Assembly (NCBI RefSeq): GCF_026810505.1
Contig: NZ_CP101750.1
Coordinates: forward strand, 5,451,501 to 5,515,500
DNA length: 64,000 nt
DNA from: Streptomyces sp. Je 1-369
GTDB taxonomy: Bacteria; Actinomycetota; Actinomycetes; Streptomycetales; Streptomycetaceae
Direction of reading: 5' to 3'
Position numbers and translations under genes: made by a program
Notes under the pieces: model-generated
Seen by the model: the letters and a program-made list of their open reading frames with translations, nothing else
What the model was told of the DNA's origin: nothing
Database searches by the model: none
Part shown: positions 32,301 through 40,822 of the stretch, one piece after another
How positions within the stretch are numbered: position 1 is the stretch's first letter
Layout of the letters: the number at the start of each line of letters is the position of its first letter

Positions 32301-33797
32301 TCAGCGCGCCGCGGAAGCATCGACAGCGTCGGCAGCGTCCGCAGGAGCGCGGTCCCCGGCGGGCCCGCCCGATGCCACCACAGGCGCCCCCCGCTTCGTC
32401 CGCAGCCCGAACGCGCTGACCAGCACGGCGAGCAGAGCGGCGACCAGGGGCACCCAGAGCGCGGCCCGGTACCCGTTGAGGAGGGCTGAGGGTGAACTCG
32501 ACGCTGTCGCCGCGATGTTGACCGCCGTCACCATGGACAGGCCGACCGCCGCGCCGAACTGGAACGACGTGTAGAGCAGCGCGCCGGCCAGGCCCTGTTC
32601 CCTCTCCGCCACGCCCTGCGTGGCGACGATGGTGAGCGGGCCGTACGCGAGCGAGAACGCGAGGCCGAGCAGGAGCAGGGTGGGGAACATCATCGCGTAC
32701 GTCCAGTCGGCGCCGACCGGCAGGAACAGGGCGTACGCGAGCGCGGCGAGCAGCAGACCGCCGAAGATCACCCGGGCGTTGCCGAAACGGTTCACGAGCC
32801 GGGGCGTGAGAAGAGGGGAGAGGACCGCGTCGACGCCCATCACGAGCATCGCGAAGCTGGTCTTCAGCGTCGACCAGTCCCGCAGCTCCTGGAGGTAGAG
32901 CACGACCAGGAACTGGAAGCCGAAGAAGCCCGCCGCCAGGAGCAGCGCGGAGGCGTTGGCACGCGCCAGCGGGCCGCTCCGCAGAATTCCCAGACGCACC
33001 AGCGGGATCGCCGCCCGGCGCTCGACCGTGACGAACACGGCCAGCAGGGCGAGCCCCGCCCCGACGGTGAGCGCGGTCCAGGCGGACGTCGTGTGCGTGG
33101 CGCGCTCCACGCCGAGCACCAGCAGCACGATGGCGGCGGTGATCGTGACCCCGCCCGCCACGTCGACGCGCTGCCCCGTCCGGTCAGGGCGCGGCGACCT
33201 GGGCACGACGGTGAGGGCGCCGACGAGGATGACGGCGGAGAGCACGACGGGTGCGAAGAACACCCAGCGCCAGCCGAGCCCGGTGAGCAGCCCGCCGACG
33301 ACGAGGCCGATGGAGAAGCCCCCGGCCGCCGTGCCGGAGTAGAAGAGCAGCGCCTTGTTGCGGCGCGGGCCCTCCTGGAACCCGGTGGTGATGATGGAGA
33401 GGCCCGCCGGGGTCATGAACGCCGCGGCGACGCCCGTGACGAAGCGGGCGACGACCAGCATCCAGCCCTCCGTGGCGAGGCCGCCGAGCCCGGAGAAGAC
33501 GAGGAAGACGCAGAGCCAGAGGACGAACATCCGGCGGCGCCCGAAGAGGTCGGCGGCCCGCCCGCCGAGCAGCATGAACCCGCCGTACCCGAGGACGTAC
33601 GCGCTCATGACCCACTGCAGCGAGCCGGTGGACAGGCCGAGGTCGGCGCGGATGGAGGGGAGGGCGACGTTGAGCATGGCGATGTCGATGCCCTCCAGGA
33701 AGATCGCGCCGCAGAGGACGAGGAGGACGATCCGCTCGCGCCCTGTGAAGGGCCGACCGGGGGGCTGGTGCGCGTGCGGCGTGAGGTTCTGGCTCAT
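32301..33797 (-). CDS. MFS exporter, DHA2 (14-helix) type
   Basis: 498 residues from ATG 33797. Fourteen hydrophobic segments are apparent; motif A appears as GGRAADLFGRRRMFV and motif C-like sequence in TGVAAAFMTPAGLSI. Drug:proton antiporters of this group expel a range of hydrophobic compounds. It is transcribed away from a LysR gene at 33897, and the 99-bp gap holds an inverted repeat. Control by that LysR protein is expected. Tail residues are Ala/Asp-rich and not conserved. Confidence 0.87.
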   Translation of the reverse strand: MSQNLTPHAHQPPGRPFTGRERIVLLVLCGAIFLEGIDIAMLNVALPSIRADLGLSTGSLQWVMSAYVLGYGGFMLLGGRAADLFGRRRMFVLWLCVFLVFSGLGGLATEGWMLVVARFVTGVAAAFMTPAGLSIITTGFQEGPRRNKALLFYSGTAAGGFSIGLVVGGLLTGLGWRWVFFAPVVLSAVILVGALTVVPRSPRPDRTGQRVDVAGGVTITAAIVLLVLGVERATHTTSAWTALTVGAGLALLAVFVTVERRAAIPLVRLGILRSGPLARANASALLLAAGFFGFQFLVVLYLQELRDWSTLKTSFAMLVMGVDAVLSPLLTPRLVNRFGNARVIFGGLLLAALAYALFLPVGADWTYAMMFPTLLLLGLAFSLAYGPLTIVATQGVAEREQGLAGALLYTSFQFGAAVGLSMVTAVNIAATASSSPSALLNGYRAALWVPLVAALLAVLVSAFGLRTKRGAPVVASGGPAGDRAPADAADAVDASAAR

Positions 33798-33826
33798 GGC
33801 GTCAGCCTCGGGCGGGCCCGGTCGCG

Positions 33827-33856
33827 GAACAACGGCGAACATCGCAACGTTCGTTC
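33827..33856. promoter_or_regulatory. Candidate LysR operator
   Basis: GAACAACG (33827-33834) and CGTTCGTTC (33848-33856) form an imperfect inverted repeat, with an inner exact pair CGAAC/GTTCG spaced by 8 (33836-33853). It lies between the divergent MFS and LysR genes, where LysR proteins usually bind. Confidence 0.5.
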
Positions 33857-33896
33857 AGCCAGGCTGACCGATGCGGAACGACCTGGGGGTACGGCG

Positions 33897-34814
33897 ATGG
33901 AACGCGACGAACTGGAGTGCTTTCTGCTCCTCGCCGACGAGCTGCACTTCGGCCGCACCGCCGAGCGCATGCGGCTGTCCCGGGCCCGGGTGAGCCAGCT
34001 CGTGCAGCGCCTCGAACGCCGTGTCGGCGCCCCGCTGTTCATCCGCACCAGCCGCCGCGTGGGCCTCACCGCGCTCGGCCGTCAGCTGCGCGCCGACCTC
34101 GAACCGCACCACCGCGCCATCGAGGCCGCCCTGGAGCGCGCCGTGGCCACCGCGCGCGGCATCGACTCCGTCCTCCACGTGGGCTTCGCCAACCCGCTCA
34201 CCGGCGAGATCGTCATGAAGGCGACGGAGGCTTTGCGCGTCAGCCACCCCGGTCTGGCGGTGGAGGTGTGCGAGGTTCCCCTCGGTGACCCGTACGGGCA
34301 GCTGCGCAAGGGCAAGTTCGATGTGCAGCTGACGGAGTTCCCGGTACGGGAGGAGGACCTGCGCGGCGGATCGGTGCTGCTCGCGGAGGACCGTGTCCTG
34401 GCCCTGCCCTCGTCCCACCCCTTGGCCGCACGCCCCTCCGTGACCCGCGAGGACCTGGCGGACGTGCCGCTCCTCACCATCGACGGCGACGTCCCCGACT
34501 ACTGGCTCGACCACCACGCCCCGCCCCGCACCCCCGGCGGCCGCCCCATCGGCCGGGGCCCCGGCGTGACGAACACGCAGGAGGCGCTGACGCTGGTGGC
34601 GGCGGGCAAGGGCGCCCTCCTGGCTCCCGCCCACACCGCCACGTACTTCGCCCGCCCCGGCGTCACCTACGTCCCCCTCACGGACGCGGAGCCGACGGGC
34701 TACGGCCTGGTCTGGCGCAGGGACCGGGAGACCGGCGCGGTGGCGGCGTTCGCACGGACGGCACGGGAGGCCGCGGCGGAGATCAGGACCGAGGCGGGCC
34801 TGATCGCCCTCTGA
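33897..34814 (+). CDS. LysR-family regulator
   Basis: 305 residues from ATG 33897. The N-terminal helix-turn-helix is typical (LECFLLLADELHFGRTAERMRLSRARVSQLVQRLERRVGAPLF), followed by an effector domain starting VLHVGFANPLTGEIV. The gene is divergent from the DHA2 exporter and probably activates or represses it in response to an exported compound. The last codons (EAGLIAL) end just before a 373-bp region without a convincing gene. Confidence 0.88.
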   Translation: MERDELECFLLLADELHFGRTAERMRLSRARVSQLVQRLERRVGAPLFIRTSRRVGLTALGRQLRADLEPHHRAIEAALERAVATARGIDSVLHVGFANPLTGEIVMKATEALRVSHPGLAVEVCEVPLGDPYGQLRKGKFDVQLTEFPVREEDLRGGSVLLAEDRVLALPSSHPLAARPSVTREDLADVPLLTIDGDVPDYWLDHHAPPRTPGGRPIGRGPGVTNTQEALTLVAAGKGALLAPAHTATYFARPGVTYVPLTDAEPTGYGLVWRRDRETGAVAAFARTAREAAAEIRTEAGLIAL

Positions 34815-35187
34815 GCCCACCCACGCCGCACCGCCGACCCGAGCACGACTTCACGGCCGGTGGCCTGCCGGGCTGGGCCTGCTACGCACAGGCCGCCGAA
34901 CTGGGGGGCGAAACGGGTGTGACGGGCGGAACAGCGTAAACCGCCCTACTCGTGTTCTGCTGTATACCGCTGATCGCGTGGCCGCCCCTGCTGGCAGCGG
35001 TCGCCCTCGCCCACTACAGGCGCCGGACGACTTCCGCATCCCCCGAGGCGGCGTAAGAATCTACCCATCCCGATCGGCGGCCATGCGCCACGAGGCCAGT
35101 AATTCTTCCCCTATCGGGCTGAACTTTTGTTGATCGTGGGTTAGTTGGCCGTTGCATCGCCTTACCCTTCAGAGGGTGAACCAACTG
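34815..35187. other. Gene-poor spacer with a possible membrane-gene remnant
   Basis: This stretch has no convincing gene. A short plus-strand frame at 34952-35056 (GTG start, 34 codons) reads CCIPLIAWPPLLAAVALAHYRRR, a single hydrophobic helix with a basic end. It is preceded by an in-frame stop and by related-looking sequence in another frame, so it may be the decayed end of a small membrane protein. The last 100 bases before 35188 presumably hold the promoter of the M20 hydrolase. Confidence 0.35.
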
Positions 35188-36429
35188 ATGTCCAGTGTGT
35201 CCGAAGAGGTGTCCGACGGCGTGTCCGGAGCGGAGTCCGCACCCGCGGCACCACTCCCCGGCGCGCTGCCCGAAACGCTCCGTGCCGAACTGGTCGCTTT
35301 CCGTCGCGACCTGCACATGCACCCCGAGCTCGGCCACCAGGAGTTCCGTACCACCGCGGCCCTCAAGGCCCGCCTGGAGGAGGCGGGCCTCCAGCCCCGT
35401 GTCCTCGCCACCGGCACGGGGCTCATCTGTGACATCGGCCGGCCCTCCACACGCCCCATGCTCGCCCTGCGCGCCGACATCGACGCGCTGCCCATCCCCG
35501 ACACCAAGCTCGGCGTCCCGTACCGCTCGACCGTCCCCGACCGCGCCCACGCCTGCGGCCACGACGTGCACACCACCGTCGTCCTCGGCGCCGGGCTCGT
35601 CCTCGCCGGCCTCGCGGAGAAGGGGCAGCTGCCCTTTCCGGTGCGGTTGATCTTCCAGCCCGCCGAGGAGGTCCTGCCCGGCGGTGCCACCGACGCCATC
35701 GAGTCCGGCGCCCTCGAAGGCGTCGGCAGGATCATCGCCGTGCACTGCGACCCCCGGGTCGACGCGGGCCGCATCGGCCTGCGGCACGGCCCCATCACCT
35801 CCGCCTGCGACCGTCTCGAGGTCTCCCTCGACGGACCCGGCGGGCACACCGCGCGACCGCACCTCACCACGGACCTCGTCACCGCCGCCGCCAAGGTCGC
35901 CACCGACGTCCCCGCCCTGGTCTCCCGCCGCGCCGACGCCCGCTCCGGGCTCGTCGTGACCTGGGGCCGCATCGAGACGGGCCACGCCCCGAACGTCATC
36001 CCGCAGCACGCCGAGCTCTCCGGCACCGTGCGCTGCCTCGACCTCAGGGCCTGGCGGGACGCGCCCGACCTGGTGCACGGCGCCGTCCAGGAGGTCGCCG
36101 ACCTCTACCGCGCGAAGTCCGAGATCAACTACATCCGCGGTGTGCCGCCCGTCGTCAACGACGGCACGATCAGTGATCTGCTGCGTGACGCGATGATCGA
36201 GCGGCGCGGCGTGCACTCCGTCGAGGACACCGAGCAGAGCCTCGGCGGCGAGGACTTCTCCTGGTACCTGGAGCACGTGCCCGGCGCCATGGCCCGGCTC
36301 GGCGTGCGCGACCCGGGGGAACGCGCCGTCCGCGACCTCCACCAAGGTGACTTCGACGTCGACGAGACGGCGATCACGGCGGGCGTGGAACTGTTCACCG
36401 CCGCCGTGCTGTTGGACGCGATGCAGTAG
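35188..36429 (+). CDS. M20-family amidohydrolase
   Basis: 413 residues; ATG 35188 with GAGGG 12 bases upstream, GTG 35176 being the alternative. The metallopeptidase family M20D signature is clear: FRRDLHMHPELGHQEF, ALRADIDALPI, HACGHDVHT (metal ligands), FQPAEEVLPGGA, and the late GGEDFSWYLEHVPGAMARLG. Enzymes of this group hydrolyse N-acyl amino acids, hippurate-like amides or indole conjugates, using one or two metal ions. It directly precedes the nucleoside-binding lipoprotein genes but no metabolic link is evident. No shared promoter element with those genes is seen upstream. Confidence 0.9.
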   Translation: MSSVSEEVSDGVSGAESAPAAPLPGALPETLRAELVAFRRDLHMHPELGHQEFRTTAALKARLEEAGLQPRVLATGTGLICDIGRPSTRPMLALRADIDALPIPDTKLGVPYRSTVPDRAHACGHDVHTTVVLGAGLVLAGLAEKGQLPFPVRLIFQPAEEVLPGGATDAIESGALEGVGRIIAVHCDPRVDAGRIGLRHGPITSACDRLEVSLDGPGGHTARPHLTTDLVTAAAKVATDVPALVSRRADARSGLVVTWGRIETGHAPNVIPQHAELSGTVRCLDLRAWRDAPDLVHGAVQEVADLYRAKSEINYIRGVPPVVNDGTISDLLRDAMIERRGVHSVEDTEQSLGGEDFSWYLEHVPGAMARLGVRDPGERAVRDLHQGDFDVDETAITAGVELFTAAVLLDAMQ

Positions 36430-36505
36430 AGGCACGACGGAGGCGACGTACCGACCAAAAGCACGAAGAGGTAACGGCACCGCGGAAAACCGTTCCCTCG
36501 CCTTT

Positions 36506-36517
36506 CTACGCGCGTTA
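36506..36517. promoter_or_regulatory. CTACGCGCG element, BMP lipoprotein gene 1
   Basis: CTACGCGCGTTA; a TAATGT hexamer at 36516-36521, fit for a -10 element, overlaps its right edge. The surrounding 34 bp (36505-36538) recur almost unchanged upstream of the second lipoprotein gene. One of five related sites in the window. Confidence 0.7.
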
Positions 36518-36573
36518 ATGTGCGCCGAAATCAGCGCCGTATGCGGCGAATTGGCGATCAAGGGGTGCTTCCT

Positions 36574-37692
36574 GTGCGTCGTCTCTCTTCGACATCCCGT
36601 AAATCCCGTACATCCCGGAAATCTCGCGCCACCCACATCACCGCCGCCGTCGCCGTCCTCGCCCTCGCGGTGGCCGGCTGCGGCAAGACGAGCAACGAGG
36701 CCTCGCAGGAAGACGAGGGCAGGGACAACGGCTCCGCCGGGTCGTCGTACAAGGGCAAGGGCATCGGACTCGCGTACGACATCGGCGGGCAGGGCGACCA
36801 GTCCTTCAACGACGCCGCCTACGCGGGCTACAAGAAGGCCCGCGAGGAGTTCAAGATCGGCGGCGTGGACATGGAGCCGGGCGACGGCGAGTCCAGCGCC
36901 GACAAGGTCCAGCGCCTCGAACAGCTCGCCAAGCAGGGCTACGACCCGGTCATCGGCGTCGGCTTCGTCTACGCGCCCGCCGTGGAGGCCGCCGCCAAGA
37001 AGTTCCCCAAGACCACCTTCGGGATCATCGACGACAACACGGTGAAGGCCGACAACGTCGCCGACCTCGTCTTCCACGAGGAGCAGGGCTCCTATCTGGC
37101 GGGCGTCGCCGCCGCCAAGGCGAGCAAGGCCAAACACGTCGGGTTCGTCGGGGGCGTGGACATTCCGCTCATCCACAAATTCGAGGCCGGATTCGTGCAG
37201 GGTGTGAAATCCGTCGACCCGAAGATCAAGATCGAGAAGCGGTATCTGACCGAGAAGCCCGAGGAAGGCGGATTCTCCAGCCCGGACAAGGGGCAGAACG
37301 CGGCGAGCGGACAGATCGAGTCCGGCGCCGACGTGATCTACCACGCGGCGGGGCTGTCCGGGCAGGGCGTCATCCAGGAGGCTGGTTCGCAGAAGAAGTG
37401 GGCCATCGGCGTCGACTCGGACCAGTACAAGCAGAAGGCCCTCGCCAAGTACAAGGACTACATCCTCGGCTCGGCGTTCAAGGACGTCGGCGGCGCGGTG
37501 TACGACCTGACGGAGTCCGTCGTCGAGGGCAAGCCGATGACGGGCGAGCAGCGGTACGACCTGAAGTCGGGCCGCGTCGGGTTCTCCGACTCGAACCCGA
37601 AGTACACGGCGATGAAGGACGTCGTCGCCGCCGTGGAGAAGGCCGAGAAGGACATCGTCAGCGGCAAGGTCAAGGTCGAGATCGTTCCGTAG
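36574..37692 (+). CDS. BMP-family nucleoside-binding lipoprotein 1
   Basis: 372 residues from GTG 36574, with AAGGGG 8 bases upstream. A basic Ser/Arg n-region is followed by a hydrophobic core and lipobox AVAGC. The mature domain has the BMP/PnrA pattern: GLAYDIGGQGDQSFNDAAYAG, GVGFVYAPAVEAAA, TTFGIIDDN, HEEQGSYLAGVAAA, VGFVGGVDIPLIHKFEAGF, VIYHAAGLSGQGV and GVDSDQ. Proteins of this family bind purine nucleosides and feed ABC importers. Tandem with a paralogue at 37957 and 1.5 kb upstream of an ABC operon, it is probably one of two binding components of that importer. Confidence 0.9.
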   Translation: MRRLSSTSRKSRTSRKSRATHITAAVAVLALAVAGCGKTSNEASQEDEGRDNGSAGSSYKGKGIGLAYDIGGQGDQSFNDAAYAGYKKAREEFKIGGVDMEPGDGESSADKVQRLEQLAKQGYDPVIGVGFVYAPAVEAAAKKFPKTTFGIIDDNTVKADNVADLVFHEEQGSYLAGVAAAKASKAKHVGFVGGVDIPLIHKFEAGFVQGVKSVDPKIKIEKRYLTEKPEEGGFSSPDKGQNAASGQIESGADVIYHAAGLSGQGVIQEAGSQKKWAIGVDSDQYKQKALAKYKDYILGSAFKDVGGAVYDLTESVVEGKPMTGEQRYDLKSGRVGFSDSNPKYTAMKDVVAAVEKAEKDIVSGKVKVEIVP

Positions 37693-37768
37693 CGCATCCG
37701 AAGCGCGTCCGTCGTGCATCCGGAGCGCACGATCCGGGACGTTTTACGTAGTACTGCGTGTGGCGACT

Positions 37769-37794
37769 GGGCGCCTCCCATCAGGGGGGCGCCC
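37769..37794. terminator. Hairpin between the two lipoprotein genes
   Basis: GGGCGCC (37769-37775) pairs with GGCGCCC (37788-37794) across a 12-base loop. It would end transcripts of the first lipoprotein gene before the second promoter. Confidence 0.5.
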
Positions 37795-37870
37795 ACCCTT
37801 CGTTCGGCCCCCCGACACCCGGTGGCCACAGCTCGATAACGGACCGGACAGAAGGGTTCTTATGTCAGGT

Positions 37871-37882
37871 CTACGCGCGTTA
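37871..37882. promoter_or_regulatory. CTACGCGCG element, BMP lipoprotein gene 2
   Basis: CTACGCGCGTTA; TACGCT at 37881-37886 is a possible -10 element overlapping its right edge. The 34-bp context matches that of the first lipoprotein gene at 30 positions. Confidence 0.7.
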
Positions 37883-37956
37883 CGCTGCGGCGAAATCAGC
37901 GCCAGGTGAGGCGCTCGAACGTGCTTGTGCTTGCTTGTACTAAGGAGTTCGTCTCT

Positions 37957-39009
37957 ATGCGCCGGGTGTCTCGAATAGCTGTCGCGGGCGCCGCGACCGC
38001 CGCTCTTGCCGTAACCGTCTCCGCCTGTGGTGGCACGTCCAGCGACGCCGCCGCGAGCAAGGACGACAAGAACAAGGGCGTCGCCATCGCCTACGACGTC
38101 GGCGGCGCCGGCGACCAGTCCTTCAACGACGCCGCGACCGTCGGCATGAAGAAGGCCGCCAAGGAGTTCAAGACCGGCGAGAAGGCCGTCGAGCCGGTCG
38201 ACGGCGAGTCGGACGCCGACAAGACGCAGCGCCTGACGCAGCTGGCCAAGCAGGGCTACAACCCGGTGATCGGCGTCGGCTACGCGTACGCGCCCGCCAT
38301 CAAGGAGGTCTCGGAGAAGTTCCCGAAGACCACCTTCGGCATCGTCGACGACGAGACGGTCAAGGCCGACAACGTCTCCGACCTGGTCTTCAGCGAGCAG
38401 GAGGCGTCCTACCTCGCGGGCGTCGTCGCCGCCAAGGCCACCAAGTCCAAGACCGTCGGCTTCGTCGGCGGCGTGGACGTCCCGCTGATCCACAAGTTCG
38501 AGGCGGGCTTCGCGCAGGGCGTCAAGGACACCAACCCCAAGGTCAAGGTCGTCAAGCAGTACCTGACCGAGAAGGCCGAGGACGGCGGGTTCTCCAGCCC
38601 CGACAAGGGCAAGACCGCCGCGCAGGGCCAGATCGAGAAGGGCGCCGACGTGGTCTACCACGCCGCGGGCCTCTCCGGTCAGGGCGTCATCGAGGCCGCC
38701 GCCGCCAAGAAGGTCTGGGCGATCGGTGTCGACTCCGACCAGTACAAGCAGGACGCCCTCGCCAAGTACAAGAAGTACATCCTGACCTCGGCGACCAAGG
38801 ACGTCGCGGGCTCGGTGTACAACCTGGCGAAGGCCGTCGAGGACGGCAACGCCAAGGGCGGCGTCGTCCGCGCCGACCTCAAGTCCGGCGGTGTCGCGCT
38901 CGCCGACTCGAACCCCGAGTTCATGAAGATGAAGGATGTCCAGGAGGCCCTGAAGAAGGCCGAAGAGGGCATCAAGGGCGGCAAGATCAAGGTCAAGACC
39001 GCTCCGTAA
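37957..39009 (+). CDS. BMP-family nucleoside-binding lipoprotein 2
   Basis: 350 residues from ATG 37957 after AAGGAG. Lipobox VSACG follows a hydrophobic signal (RIAVAGAATAALAVT). The mature domain is close to that of the first lipoprotein throughout (GDQSFNDAA, GVGYAYAPA, TTFGIVDDE, VGFVGGVDVPLIHKFEAGF, YHAAGLSGQGV), so they are tandem duplicates. Charged residues are dominated by Lys. A separate promoter element and terminator suggest that the copies are expressed independently, perhaps with different ligand ranges. A small hairpin (CTGCCGT/ACGGCAG, 39046-39060) follows. Confidence 0.9.
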   Translation: MRRVSRIAVAGAATAALAVTVSACGGTSSDAAASKDDKNKGVAIAYDVGGAGDQSFNDAATVGMKKAAKEFKTGEKAVEPVDGESDADKTQRLTQLAKQGYNPVIGVGYAYAPAIKEVSEKFPKTTFGIVDDETVKADNVSDLVFSEQEASYLAGVVAAKATKSKTVGFVGGVDVPLIHKFEAGFAQGVKDTNPKVKVVKQYLTEKAEDGGFSSPDKGKTAAQGQIEKGADVVYHAAGLSGQGVIEAAAAKKVWAIGVDSDQYKQDALAKYKKYILTSATKDVAGSVYNLAKAVEDGNAKGGVVRADLKSGGVALADSNPEFMKMKDVQEALKKAEEGIKGGKIKVKTAP

Positions 39010-39188
39010 GGCGCAGCCGCCTTGCCGACTGCCGTAACGGCCGGACTGCCGTGACGGCAGCGTGATTCACGTGCAACGGGGTGTGGGGGACGATGGTTCA
39101 CCCGCGCCCCGTTCGCGCGAGCGACAGCTCAAGACCCCCTGGTGCGAAGGGATTTCGCGCCGGGGGATTCCCAGTACCAGCAGGGGCA

Positions 39189-39200
39189 CTGCGCGCGTAG
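39189..39200. promoter_or_regulatory. CTACGCGCG-like element, ABC operon
   Basis: CTGCGCGCGTAG, one mismatch from the perfect palindrome before the adenosine deaminase gene. It lies 39 bp upstream of the proposed start of the ABC ATPase gene. Confidence 0.6.
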
Positions 39201-39238
39201 GCGGCCCCTTTCCTTCAGGCCCCCGAGGAGAGTGCGCC

Positions 39239-40822
39239 ATCGACGCGTCCACCAACCCTCCGCCCGTCGCCGTCGAACTCGTCGGCATCACCAAGCGCTT
39301 CCCCGGTGTCGTGGCCAACCACGACATCCACCTGACCGTCCGCAAGGGCACCGTGCACGCCCTCGTCGGCGAGAACGGCGCGGGCAAGTCGACGCTGATG
39401 AAGATCCTCTACGGCATGCAGAAGCCGGACGAGGGCACCATCACCGTCGACGGCGAGCAGGTCGCCTTCGGCAGCCCCGCGGACGCCATCAGCCGCGGCA
39501 TCGGCATGGTGCACCAGCACTTCATGCTCGCCGACCAGCTGACCGTCCTGGAGAACATCGTCCTCGGCAGCGAGAAGCTGCACGGCATCGGCGGCGCCGC
39601 CCGCCGCCGCATCGCCGAGATCTCCGAGCGGTACGGCCTCGGCGTGCGCCCCAACGCGTACGTGGAGGACCTCGGCGTCGCCGACCGGCAGCGCGTGGAA
39701 ATCCTCAAGGTCCTCTACCGCGGCGCCACCACGCTGATCCTCGACGAGCCGACGGCCGTACTCGTGCCGCAGGAGGTCGACGCGCTCTTCGACAACCTGC
39801 GCGAGCTCAAGTCCGAGGGCCTCTCCGTCATCTTCATCTCGCACAAGCTGGGCGAGGTCCTCTCCGTCGCCGACGACATCACCGTCATCCGGCGCGGCAC
39901 GACCGTCGGCACGGCGATCCCGTCCGAGACGACGCCCCGCCAGCTCGCCGAGCTGATGGTCGGCAGCGAGCTCCCCACGCCCGAGACGGCGGAGTCGACG
40001 GTCACCGACCGCCCGATGATCCAGGTCGAGAGCCTCAAACTGCTCGCGGGCGGCGAGTCGCAGCGCGCCCTGCTCGACGACATCTCCTTCACGATCCACG
40101 AGGGCGAAGTCCTCGGCATCGCGGGTGTCGAGGGCAACGGCCAGACCGAGCTGATCGACGCGCTCATCGGCCTCAAGCACGCCGACTCCGGCGTGATCCG
40201 CATGGCCGGAGAGGACATCACCGGCACGGCGACCCGTAAGCGGCGTGAGGACGGCATCGGCTACATCCCCGAGGACCGCCACCGCCACGGCCTCCTCCTG
40301 GAGTCGCCGCTGTGGGAGAACCGCATCCTCGGCCACGTCACCGAGAAGCCCAACGCGGGCAGCAAGCTCGGCTTCTGGCTCGACCTCAAGAGCGCCCAGG
40401 CCGACACGCGCCGCATCGTCGAGGAGTACGACGTCCGTACGCCCGGCATCGACGTGACGGCCGCCTCCCTGTCCGGCGGCAACCAGCAGAAGCTGATCGT
40501 CGGCCGCGAGATGAGCCACAAGCCGCGCTTCCTGATCGCCGCCCACCCCACCCGCGGTGTGGACGTCGGCGCGCAGGCGCAGATCTGGGACCAGATCCGC
40601 GAGGCGCGCCGCGAAGGCCTCGCCGTGCTGCTCATCTCCGCCGACCTGGACGAGCTGATCGGTCTCTCCGACACCCTCCGCGTGATCTACAACGGGCGGC
40701 TCGTGGCGGACGCCGACCCGGCCACCATCACGCCGGAGGAGCTCGGTTCGGCGATGACCGGTGCCGCCACGGGTCACTTGGAGCACGTGGAAGAAGACGC
40801 CCCGGAGGACGAGGCCCGATGA
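39239..40822 (+). CDS. Nucleoside ABC importer, dual ATPase subunit
   Basis: 527 residues. Two nucleotide-binding domains: the first has Walker A GENGAGKS and ends VILISHKLGEV-like sequence; the second has a degenerate Walker A (EGNGQTEL) and the signature LSGGNQQK. This is the layout of RbsA/NupO-type sugar and nucleoside importers. The conserved sequence begins VELVGITKRFPGVVANHD, yet no ATG, GTG, TTG or CTG lies in frame between 39085 and it. The best ribosome site, GAGGAG, sits 8 bases before ATC 39239, so I take ATC as the probable start; a GTG at 39083 would add 52 unconserved residues. Its stop overlaps the next start (ATGA). Confidence 0.85.
   Translation: MDASTNPPPVAVELVGITKRFPGVVANHDIHLTVRKGTVHALVGENGAGKSTLMKILYGMQKPDEGTITVDGEQVAFGSPADAISRGIGMVHQHFMLADQLTVLENIVLGSEKLHGIGGAARRRIAEISERYGLGVRPNAYVEDLGVADRQRVEILKVLYRGATTLILDEPTAVLVPQEVDALFDNLRELKSEGLSVIFISHKLGEVLSVADDITVIRRGTTVGTAIPSETTPRQLAELMVGSELPTPETAESTVTDRPMIQVESLKLLAGGESQRALLDDISFTIHEGEVLGIAGVEGNGQTELIDALIGLKHADSGVIRMAGEDITGTATRKRREDGIGYIPEDRHRHGLLLESPLWENRILGHVTEKPNAGSKLGFWLDLKSAQADTRRIVEEYDVRTPGIDVTAASLSGGNQQKLIVGREMSHKPRFLIAAHPTRGVDVGAQAQIWDQIREARREGLAVLLISADLDELIGLSDTLRVIYNGRLVADADPATITPEELGSAMTGAATGHLEHVEEDAPEDEAR

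Noticed and set aside
36520..36573. Longer start for the first BMP lipoprotein
   Set aside because: The extra codons precede the signal peptide without a ribosome site and overlap the promoter-proximal element.
39215..40786. Minus-strand 523-codon frame opposite the ABC ATPase
   Set aside because: Antisense shadow; the plus strand encodes complete ABC motifs.
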